Positions 55,654-64,000 of a stretch of DNA of 64,000 nt are shown here, piece by piece. Made by a program: the position numbers and the translations under genes. Below the pieces are notes generated by a model, which was not told the DNA's origin, ran no database searches, and was given only the letters and a program-made list of their open reading frames with translations. Within the stretch, counting starts at the first letter, position 1. Each line of letters begins with the position of its first letter. Source of the DNA: Aporrectodea caliginosa (taxonomy: Eukaryota > Annelida > Clitellata > Crassiclitellata > Lumbricidae). The stretch is from the NCBI GenBank assembly GCA_020284085.1, contig JACEVL010001679.1, positions 1 to 64,000 of the forward strand. Reading direction: 5' to 3'.

Positions 55654-57192
55654 ACGTTTATTGAATATTGTTACATTCTTATATGGTTTGATTATCTAAC
55701 GATTTTAAATATTTTTTCTATAATTATTTACTGGATCTTTCCCTGTAATTTTTAAGTTAATTTATGGGATTCGACATTTTGTGGACATTTCTTTTGCTTG
55801 ATACTCACATAAAGAAAGGTGGATTGTGTTGGATTCTCTATGCAGAATAAATAGTCAGTGTTGAAACCCAGGCTGTCATTATCACATGATAGACTTTGTA
55901 TATCAATTTATAGGTTAAGTCAGTTCAATATAGGCCAAGTCTGTGCTTAGCTTATAGAGTGATGATAGTCGGACGGGATAGCACACAATTCAACAGGTAG
56001 TTCTTAGCAGCATCGTGCTGGCCTAATCTAGCATAAGAGAAGCTGTCAGACTGAGCTGATGGAGCATAGGTCAGGCAACAAGCACTCTATGTGGTATACA
56101 GTCGCGCAACATGGCAATATTCTTTTATCACCTGCACTCTGGCGGTCTGAGGATAAGATTGGATTAGATTATTTTGGCTAGAATAGACGTCGAAAGCTCT
56201 CTAGTAGTCATGTTCTCATGCAGTGCTACGCAGCTGAGTCAGATTTAGTAGCCCTGTGTTTCCGGAAAGATATTCACATTTCTATTAAAAAAAAATTAAA
56301 ATCCGGTATTACATTATCTTTGTCAAAGCACACTTACATAAATAAGTTTGATTGTAGGCAGAAATAGCGATGCTGGGCACCGAACAGTGCACGTGCCCCC
56401 TAAATTAAATATGGCCGACAGTTTCCATGCAGAGGACCAATTCGGACCCCATGGCCTCAATTGTTGCAGAGTCCCCGAAACTGGTTAGAAAAAGGGTTGT
56501 ATACTAAAACTGAAAAATGAAAAGCTCGTGAATAAACTGACAAATTGAAATGACTGGACATCTTAAAACACGAGGCAAATAAGGCGAGGAAACAAAATGG
56601 CCATCGAATATCTTGAAAACTATAAAAGGATGATCAAAACAGGATATATTCTTCTGCTTCCTAAACCTCCAGCAGCGAATGCTCATCGAAGTCAAGTATG
56701 CACGGCTTTGAGCACTTACTCACTGCAACCCCGTTGTAAATTTCTGGATTCGCCACCTTGAGGCAGCGATGTCTGAAAAGACCTGCCTGCATGTATAGTT
56801 CACTCAAACTAATGTCTCACAGCAGATATATATATAGGTATACAATTATGCACTCTATGTATATAAATGCAGTTTATCAACTGCATATACAACTGCATAT
56901 ATGGCTACAGACCTCCACTTGACAGTTATAAAACAATAGGTTTGGCCTTTAGCCTACAGCCAAATAATGTGGCATCCTGATTATTGTAACTAGAAACGAC
57001 TGTCGCGTAAACAGAATGTGTTTTGACAAGAGACAATTTAGGAAAGCAACCGATTAGACAAATATCCGTATCTGAGGGAAATGTTTCTACTTAAAGATTT
57101 ATGTTAGCGCTATATATATATGATCACGTGTTGTATATGAGCATAATACATATACAACACACACATAGGCCTATGTGTTGTACATAGACGAG

Positions 57193-57195
<3 letters not shown>
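55654..57195. other. Non-coding stretch, nothing recognised
   Basis: AT-rich DNA. Short TATATA and CATATATG runs occur near 56825-56905. The frame at 56504-56695 has no domain. Confidence 0.35.

Positions 57196-57197
<2 letters not shown>

Positions 57198-57244
<47 letters not shown>
57198..57244. repeat. (AT)n microsatellite within an imperfect palindrome
   Basis: The AT run is flanked by TACATAGACGAGACACAC on the left and GTCACGTCTATGTACA on the right, so the region can fold on itself. Confidence 0.85.
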
Positions 57245-57245
<1 letters not shown>

Positions 57246-57394
57246 ACGTCTATGTACAATGTGCATTCGACAGGTCGTCATTAGTAGCATATTATAATAT
57301 CTAGACTGGTGACTATTTCAGCTAACTGTGCATTGTTTTGTTAACTGATGCAATATTTTCGTTCGTAATGACACTTATCATCATAATAGGCTTA

Positions 57395-57640
57395 TGCAGA
57401 GATGGCCTCTGAGTAGCTATCTGGAAGAGGCGCTACATAAATTCTCAGAATGAATGAACATGACCACATTTACATAGAACATAAAATATACATATAGCCC
57501 TAGAGTAGAAGATTTGTCCTTCGTAATCTCGTAATCGTAATCTCCAAACTTCTAAAGCGCCACTCGAAAGCCAAGCGCAGGGCACCAGCTTATTCACGAG
57601 CGCTGCGACATTCGACATTATACTGCATTATAGATTCCGC
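57395..57640. mobile_element. Two LINE 3' ends, tail to tail
   Basis: 57399-57455 on the plus strand is the stem-loop GGCCTCTGAGTAGCTATC ... AGAGGCGCTACATAAATTC with a GAATGAATG tail. 57535-57605 is a different stem-loop class in minus orientation (GCGCTCGTGAATAAGC ... AGTGGCGCTTTAGAAG in reverse), also seen at 53000 and 60520. No coding part. Confidence 0.6.
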
Positions 57641-58333
57641 GTGTATACATTCATTCATTCAGAGCATTTATATTGCATTGTATATAGTATACAATGCAAT
57701 ATACATATGAATGCATATACACATGCATGCATATACAATGCATGCATGTGTCTATACTATATAGATGTGCATTAGCAGGCCTATAGGATGCATTATGCAT
57801 GCCTATGTGTCGTGAGTATAGTGCATGCGTATACACTATACAGTAGCCTATACATTAAATACAATACATTAGATGGGCCTAATGTAGCCTATATTTATCT
57901 AATATACATGTGTAGGCCTACAAATGTATCTTAACACTTATATAACGCCTTTCACACACATATAAATACAGAACCTCACAGTGGTACCTTATACACCCAT
58001 TATAGAGTAGGCCTATAGCAGATAAATGCATACATTTATATGTGTGTATACAATGGATATATATATACGCGACATATGAATATTATAGAGTATTTCCTAT
58101 CTATATTTGGCGCCTTACTTTCTCAACCGACGGATTCGCGTCGACATGCAGCTGAAGATGGCATGGCCAATATTCCACTGTATACATCTTCTACGCTAAT
58201 AAATATCGTACCCGGTTATAGATATGTGTAACTGATATCTGTGCCATTCTAAATATTCATTTATATGAACACAATTTTTCACATACACCCACCGTGTATT
58301 TATATAAAATTATGTACATTGTCGACGTATATA
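57641..58333. other. Non-coding stretch rich in CATATGCAT-type palindromes
   Basis: 57660-57850 holds many ATGCAT, TGCATGCA and TATACA words able to self-pair. Three TAGGCCTA-type octamers lie at 57912-58018. No coding signal. Confidence 0.4.
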
Positions 58334-58610
58334 CAGGGTGGACCAATAAAAAAGTCCTACCGGATAAAATGCAATTTCTCCGCAACCAATTGAGATTTTT
58401 ATACCAGAATTTCCACATTTACAGAGGAATAAATGTTCAACAATCTATAAAAAAATTCACTAAACAATTTGCATAGCTTCAAAAGTTACAGCTGTTTAAA
58501 TGTTAACTTCCATTTTTTCAAATTTCCGAAGAAAAATGGACAGTCACTTGCAATTTTCAATGTCAAATAAAATCATCTTTCATTACGAAATCAGAAATCT
58601 GTTGAGCAGT

Positions 58611-59727
58611 TTATCTCAAGGCATGTTCGAAGTGTCCACCCCTAGCTTTCACACAAGCTCGAAGTCTTTTTGTGAAGCTCAGTATGGCCTTGTTGATTGA
58701 GTCCTGCGGCAGCTGGTTCCATATTAGCTGCAAGACTTTTTCAGCTCGTCAATGTTCTTCGGCTTCGGATGAACTGTCTTGTAGCGTTCAAGCATAGCTC
58801 CCCAGACATGATAATCAAGAGGATTAAGGTCTGGAGAGTTTGGTGGCCATTCATCTTTGCCAATGAATTCGCTGCAGTTGGTGGCAATAAAGCCTTGAGC
58901 CAACCTTGCCATGTGAGCAGGCGCACCGTCCTGCTGGAAAATGAAACGAGACGGTAGAACAGACTTGCAATCTTCAATGAGTCTGGGTAGCAGAGTTTCA
59001 ACGTAAAGTTGAGCGTTTACTTTAGCCTTGTCTGGGATGAAGTGCAGTCTTCCCTTACCGCCGTAACACACGCCAGCAGAAACCATGACGTGCTTCGCAA
59101 ACTTGGATCTATCGACCACCATGGCCGGGAAAAAGCGCGATATTCACGAAAGTCGCCTGCAGGCGACTTTCGTGAATATCGCGCTTTTTGCCGACAGACC
59201 AAACGCAGTCGTTCTGATGGTTAACCGGCGGGTTCAGGTAAAAGTTTTTCTCATCAGTGAAAAAAACCTTATTTGCCACAGTCGCTGGCAGACGACGAAT
59301 AAGTTTCTGACAGCGCTCAAGACGTTTTTGTTTGACAGATTCTGAGATGATCTGAGCTGGAACTCGACGAAATTCAGACAGGCGAAGATCACGTTTCACA
59401 ATTCGTTGAACAGACGATCGGGGAATGTTCAGTTCTTCAGCGATCTTTCTGGTACTCTTACTTGTTCCAGGCTGATTTTCTTGCGAACAAAATAATCAGT
59501 TCACCAACATTCTCAATGTTTTCTGCCGTACGAACTGTTTTTGGCGGACCACTTTCTGCTTTTCTGACAACACCTGACCCCGTTACATCAACACGTTTGC
59601 AGACAGCCTTCACTGTGCTCAGACTCCAGTTCTTCTCTGGATATTTCGCTACGATCGCACGATATCCCAGTCTCTGTTCACGCAACGTCTGAATTCTCAT
59701 TTTATCTTCCGCAGAAACTTTACCCAT
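58611..59727 (-). pseudogene. DD37D mariner-like transposase, three lesions
   Basis: The start ATG at 59727 gives MGKVSAEDKMRIQTLREQRL and SLSTVKAVCKRVDVTGSGVV (helix-turn-helix). A one-base shift near 59465 leads to KSTRKIAEELNIPRSSVQRI, then VFFTDEKNFYLNPPVNHQND (first Asp) and VWSVGKKRDIHESRL. There a 60-bp palindrome (59130-59189) breaks the frame. It resumes with DRSKFAKHVMVSAGVCYGGK, FIFQQDGAPAHMARL (second Asp) and EWPPNSPDLNPLDYHVWGAM (third Asp). I count 37 residues between the last two Asp. A second one-base shift near 58742 precedes IWNQLPQDSINKAILSF and GGHFEHALR-stop at 58611. All catalytic residues are kept, so inactivation is recent. DD37D is the maT-type signature. Confidence 0.9.
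59130..59189. repeat. Perfect 60-bp palindrome inside the transposase gene
   Basis: 30-bp arms without a mismatch around CTGCAG (centre 59159/59160), reading AAAAAGCGCGATATTCACG outward on each side. One arm is normal coding sequence (KKRDIHESRL); the other is its inverted copy. Confidence 0.95.
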
Positions 59728-60118
59728 CACGTTAAGTAACAGATTAACAAATTGAGCGCTTAATATTATTTTAAAATATCTGCAATAATTATTAACTGTT
59801 TGCTTCATAAATTCTTTCTTTACAACTTGTAATGAGGTCATCTGACGTCATCATTATTTGGGTGTTACAAAACAATTTCTTTGTGAAAAAATCTTAGAGA
59901 AATAACTGTTATTGGTTCATCTTCGGAAATTTGAAAAAATGGAATTTAACATTTAAACAGCTGTAACTTTTGAAGCTATGGAAATTGTTTAGTGCAATTT
60001 TCGTGAATGGTTCAAAAATCATTCCTCTATAAATGTTGAAATTTTGATAGAAAAATCTTTATTGGTTGCGGAGAAATTGCATATTATCCGGTGGTACATT
60101 TTTTATTGGGCCACCCTG

Positions 60119-60276
60119 TATATATAGCCTAGGCCATTGTCCGGTATAAGTGTGGCTTAACCCACCCATATAAAATATACATGTGTATACGGTACATTAT
60201 AATGCACACGTATATATTATATACATGACTTATAATATAACACGTGTGTGGTCGTAATTCTATGTCTTTTTGCATC

Positions 60277-60279
<3 letters not shown>
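60119..60279. other. Short AT-rich spacer
   Basis: Nothing recognised except TATATA-rich palindromic words. Confidence 0.4.

Positions 60280-60355
<76 letters not shown>
60280..60355. repeat. (TA)n microsatellite
   Basis: Pure TA run of about 75 bases. Confidence 0.95.
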
Positions 60356-60356
<1 letters not shown>

Positions 60357-60420
60357 AGCGCCTCTGAGTAGAAATCTTGAAGGGGCGCTATAACAAGTGC
60401 TCAGACATAATTATATACGA
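60356..60420 (+). mobile_element. LINE-type 3' stem-loop fragment
   Basis: GAGCGCCTCTGAGTAGAAAT ... GGGGCGCTATAACAAGTGCT: the plus-strand stem-loop. Its downstream GCTATAACAAGTG word is identical to the SINE end at 16740 and 26960. Confidence 0.7.
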
Positions 60421-60499
60421 CTACAACAACAACAGCAATAGCAGCTGACATAACATCGACGCACATAATTATCCTTTTCAGATGGCCATGGCTTGCAGC

Positions 60500-61300
60500 A
60501 GCAATCGTAATAGAAAACTCCAAAGTTTTAAATCGCCATGGCTTGGAAGCTAAGCGCAGAACGCCAGTTTTTTCACAAGCGCTACGTCGAGTCAGAAGGG
60601 TCGTCCGAAAATGTCAAGTGGAGTTCTGAGTCCTGTGGCAAGAGAGATCAGAGAGAAGCACAGGAGCTGCCAAGGCGGGTTTCGTTGAGGACGAGAAAGC
60701 TTGGAAAGTGAAGGATTAGATGGATTAGGATAGGAATAATTCTTGAAGGGGTGGAATTTTAATTTGGATTAGAAAGCCTGATGAGTGATAAGTAGAGGAT
60801 CTGAGGCCGAGAATGGTGGTTGAGTAGCGGTAATGGTGGGAACACTGATAGTTTTCGGATTTCAGAGGGAAAATTGTTTCAGAGTCGGATCCACAGTTTA
60901 ACGGCAGCTTATGACAACATTTTCGTTGCTGCCGACAAAGATTATTTTTGGCATATAACATGGCCTGGTTGGATAATTTAAGGTGAGTAGTGACTGGGTG
61001 TTGGGAAAGACTGATATAAGAGGATGATCGGAGAGAACGGGGTTGGTGGGTGATGAAGAGTCCGAGAAGATACTTAAGTTGGGAATGTTGTAGGTTAGTG
61101 ATAGGACTTTGAAGTGGATTCTCTCTAGGATTTTCTGCCAATGGAGTGAATTGAGGATGCGAGTGCTATGAGGATGCTAGGGTTTTCTGGTGATAGCTCG
61201 GGCTAGTCAGTTTTGGATGAATTTCAGACACTTAATTGAGAAAGATGGAATTGCAGTAATCGAGTTTGTTTTGGACAATGTGGTTAGCAATAGGGGATGT
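60500..61300 (-). mobile_element. Decayed LINE C-terminal fragment
   Basis: The 3' stem-loop of the second class lies at 60520-60595. On the minus strand, 61141 down shows RENPLQSPITN, PRSLRSSSYISLSQHP and SETIFPLKSENYQCSHHYRY, a loose match to the C-terminal LINE region (..RIHFKVL..., RS......). Stops and shifts make the reading approximate. Confidence 0.5.
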
Positions 61301-61302
61301 AG

Positions 61303-61868
61303 TAGGGGTGTCCAGAAAAATGACAAATCGCAGAAAACACCCATATTGAAGTTTTTCCCGTTATTCTATTCATCTATTGTCTATAAATATTTTTACAGAA
61401 TTTTAAAAAGTTATCCTGAGGTCCCTCAAAGCCCCTGAACATACCCTACTTAAGTCCCCAGAACTGAAGACGCCCATGCTCGGATCTTGGAACTTGGGTC
61501 CATTGTCGATTTACTCTTTTTATTACAAAAAATTAACGAATAGTCCAATTTGGATGAACCTTTTACTGTTTATTTGTCTCGATGAGAGCTACATTCAGAT
61601 GAAATATAGATACTAAATTCGTGGTCATTCAAGGTCATTTCAAGGTCAAAATAACCGAAATCTAGCAAAAATTAAAGATAAATGATCAGATCTCAGCCAA
61701 TAATTGTTGAAATTGGTTAATTCTTTCTTGCATTTCTCGTCTTGAAAAGGGCTACCTGTGATAAGAAACAAGGATACCAAATGTAAGACGATCAAAAGTT
61801 ATTTAAAGGACAAAAAGGTCAATTTCAGACAATGATTTTTACTCTAAAATTGACCTTTTTGTAATTAA
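61303..61868 (+). mobile_element. Dispersed repeat family X, copy B
   Basis: The same start word TAGGGGTGTCCAGAAAAATG and the same internal order as copy A: GGTCCCTCAAAGCCC, GAACATACCCTACTTAA, TTCAAGGTCATTTCAAGGTC, GATCAGATCTCAG, GGGCTACCTGTGATAAG. The right end keeps a shorter hairpin (AAAAAGGTCAATTT / AAATTGACCTTTTT). Confidence 0.8.
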
Positions 61869-61869
61869 G

Positions 61870-62232
61870 ATTGTTTATCGTAGAGGAGTTGAGATAGTAG
61901 AGTTGTGAAGTTGACTGTGCATCATGTTGCGTGGTAGAGGAGAAGAGAGGCGAGTTTCGGAGAGCCTCACTGAAGGCACCGCGCTTGGGGAACTTCCATC
62001 CACAAAGATACCCGAGAGCATGAATGGGTAGTGGCTGAATAGGAGGGATAGAACACTCGGTAGGAGAGGTGATTCTTAAATCTGGTAACGTAACGTCCTC
62101 AGTGGTGACGACAAAGTCAAGAGTACCGCCCTGAAGGTGTGTAGATCTAGAGACATACTGACAAGGCCGAATTGTGTTAGAAGATCTGCAGGAATCATGG
62201 AACAATGCTTCCCTGATGTCCATTTGTCTCCT
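61870..62232 (-). pseudogene. LINE endonuclease fragment, C-terminal part
   Basis: On the minus strand, CQYVSRSTHLQGGTLDFVVT then TEDVTLPDLRITSP (62165-62060) matches the conserved GPTH..GGTLD.V.TR region of L2-like endonucleases. An adjacent frame holds DLLTQFGLV just upstream. It abuts a plus-strand LINE fragment at 62235. Confidence 0.7.
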
Positions 62233-62234
62233 AC

Positions 62235-62449
62235 ATGCGTAATATGGGTGTGACCATTGACCAAGAAGTGACCTTTTCAGGACATGTGAAGAACGTGTGT
62301 CGAACCTGTTTCTCTCACCTGCGTCAGATTCAAACAATATGTTCGCTTACAACTCAAGCTGCTAAAATTCTGGTGCCTGCTCTCATATGCACCATGTTTG
62401 ACTGTTATAGTAATGCCATTTATGCAGGCCTTACTTCTTTCAACAACTC
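62235..62449 (+). pseudogene. L2-like LINE reverse transcriptase fragment
   Basis: The frame MRNMGVTIDQEVTFSGHVKN, VCRTCFSHLRQIQTI, LTTQAAKILVPALICTMFDC and YAGLTSFNNSF is the post-catalytic RT block (VR.LGV..D..L.F..H....C...F..LR......L....A..LV.A.I.....YCN). It runs straight into the 13-bp minisatellite. Confidence 0.85.
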
Positions 62450-64000
62450 TTTTCAATAACTAACTCTTTTCAATAACTCCTTTCAATAACTCTTTTCAAT
62501 AATTCTTTTCAATAACACTTTTCAATAACACTTTTCAATAACTCTTTCAATAACTCTTTTCAATAACTCTTTTTCAATAACTTTTTTCACTAACTCTTTT
62601 CAATAACTCTTTTCAATAACTCTTTTCAATAACTCTTTTCAATAACTCTTTTCAATAAATTTTCTCTTTTCAATAACTCTTTTCAATAACTCGTTTCAAT
62701 AACTCTTTTCAATAACTCTTTTCAATAACTCTTTTCAATAACTCTTTTCAATAACTCTTTTCAATAACTCTTTTCAATAACTCTTTTCAATAACTCTTTT
62801 CAATAACTCTTTTCAATAACTCTTTTCAATAGCTAACTCTTTTCAATAACTCTTTTCAATAACTCTTTTCAATAACTCGTTTCAATAACTCTTTTCAATA
62901 ACTCTTTTCAATACCTAACTCTTTTCAATAAACTTTTCAATAACTCTTTCAATAACTCTTTTCAATAACTCTTTTCAATAACTCTTTTCAAAAACTCTTT
63001 TCAATAACTCTTTTCAATAACTCTTTTCAATAACTCTTTTCAATAACTCTCTTTTCAATAACTCTTTTCAATAACCTTTTCAATAACTCTTTTCAATAAC
63101 TCTTTTCAATAACTCTTTTCAATAACTCTTTTCAATAACTCTTTTCAATAACTCTTTTCAATAACTCTTTTCAATAACTCTTTTCAATAACTCTTTTCAA
63201 TAACTCTTTTCAACTTTTCAATAACTCTTTTCAATAACTCTTTTCAATAACTCTTTTCAATAACTCTTTTCAATAACTCTTTTCAATAACTCTCTTTCAA
63301 TAACTCTTTTCAATAACTCTTTTCAATAATTTTTCAATAACTCGTTTCAATAACTCTTTTCAATAACTCTTTTCAATAACTCGTTTCAATAACTCCTTTC
63401 AATAACTCTTTTCAATAACTCTTTTCAATAACTCTTTTCAATAACTCTTTTTCAATAACTCTTTTCAATAACTCTTTTCAATAACTCTTTTCAATAACTC
63501 TTTTCAATAACTCTTTTCAATAACTCTTTTCAATAACTCGTTTCAATAACTCTTTCAATAACTCTTTTCAATAACTCTTTTCAATAACTCTTCTTTCAAA
63601 TAACTCTTTTCAATAACTAACTTTTCAATAACTCTTTTCAATAACTCTCTTTCGATAACTCTTTTCAATAACTCTTTTCAATAACTCTTTTCAATAACTC
63701 TTTTCAATAACTCTTTTCAATAACTCTTTTCAATAACTCTTTTCAATAACTCTTTTCAATAACTCTTTTCAATAACTCTTTTCAATAACTCTTTTCAATA
63801 ACTCTTTTCAATAACTCTTTTCAATAACTCTTTTCAATAACTCTTTCAATAACTCTTTTCAATAACTCTTTTCAATAACTCTTTTCAATAACTCTTTTCA
63901 ATAACTCTTTTCAAATAACTCTTTTCAATAACTCTCTTTTCAATAACTCTTTTTCAATAACTCATTTCAATAACTCATTTGAATAACTCTTTTCAATAAC
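62440..64000. repeat. 13-bp minisatellite, unit ACTCTTTTCAATA
   Basis: More than 1.5 kb of a 13-bp unit, over 100 copies, reaching the window edge. Variants include TCGTTTCAATAAC, TCCTTTCAATAAC, lost or gained T in the T-run and occasional partial units (AATAACTAACTC). The array has no long open frame. Its first units are continuous with the LINE sequence ACTTCTTTCAACAACTC. Confidence 0.95.

Larger units (their letters stand above)
58334..60118 (-). mobile_element. Mariner-like element D (DD37D type), best preserved
   Basis: Inverted ends CAGGGTGGACCAATAAAAAA...GGTTGCGGAGAAATTG (right end CAGGGTGGCCCAATAAAAAA) with TA on both sides. The inverted homology extends inward beyond 150 bases (AGCTTCAAAAGTTACAGCTG at 58467 versus 59957). 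The transposase gene on the minus strand nearly fills the element. Confidence 0.95.

Noticed and set aside
62440..64000. CRISPR-like array
   Set aside because: 13-bp units directly abut without spacers; this is a minisatellite in animal DNA.

Overview
This window is animal nuclear DNA, most likely from an invertebrate and possibly a marine one. It is AT-rich and full of microsatellites, decayed LINE retrotransposons (L2/CR1-like and one RTE-like C-terminus), Tc1/mariner-like elements, hAT-like elements, a Helitron-like 3' end, tRNA-derived SINEs and long-terminal-inverted-repeat elements. I found no convincing intact host gene, no rRNA, no functional tRNA, no CRISPR array and no bacterial-type operon. 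The species cannot be fixed from the sequence. The palindrome TAGGCCTA recurs far above chance and may be a lineage signature. Essentially every long open frame is either a fragment of a transposon protein or a translated simple repeat.

Layout. 0-3.8 kb: the edge of a foldback-type element, plain AT-rich DNA, a decayed gene of an invertebrate transposase-like family (HWDGK/FDTTA motifs), then a LINE 3' end. 5.9-9.3 kb: a hAT-like element with a perfect 8-bp target duplication, followed by a TA-flanked element with a tandemly duplicated right half. 9.7-10.5 kb: a long-TIR element with a 9-bp target duplication and a tRNA-Asp-like sequence inside. 12.4-13.0 kb: another inverted-repeat element. 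15.1-17.4 kb: AAT array, LINE relic, dimeric tRNA-SINE, LINE end. 17.8-20.6 kb: a large foldback element carrying an L2-like LINE in one arm. 20.9-22.0, 25.2-26.3 and 39.2-41.5 kb: three copies of a TA-flanked 1.13-kb family; the third contains a mariner deletion derivative.

26.8-28.4 kb is a three-level nest: a dispersed repeat, a SINE inside it, and a 637-bp element inside the SINE flanked by an 11-bp duplication. 28.4-30.4 kb: ATGG array and two LINE relics. 31.0-34.8 kb: a hAT-type MITE, a mariner lacking its catalytic core, and another hAT-like element. 35.2-38.0 kb: the most complete LINE, with endonuclease and reverse transcriptase on the minus strand, decayed. 38.2-38.5 kb: Helitron-like sequence. 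42-46 kb: LINE fragments and a hAT-like element. 47.2-48.95 kb: CATA array and a CR1/Jockey-like LINE. 50.6-53.1 kb: more LINE ends and a second copy of the dispersed repeat. 53.7-54.9 kb: an open frame split by a mariner. 55.2 kb: a MITE. 58.3-60.1 kb: the best-preserved mariner (DD37D type), broken by two frameshifts and a perfect 60-bp palindrome. 60.5-62.45 kb: LINE fragments and a third dispersed repeat. 62.45 kb to the end: a 13-bp minisatellite.

The parts work together as a parasite community rather than a pathway. Autonomous LINEs appear to have supplied a 3' stem-loop shared by the SINE, and nested insertions give a relative age order. The features most worth follow-up are the foldback element with its built-in empty site, the 11-bp-duplication nest, the 1.13-kb family with its repeated internal motif, and the palindrome-broken mariner.
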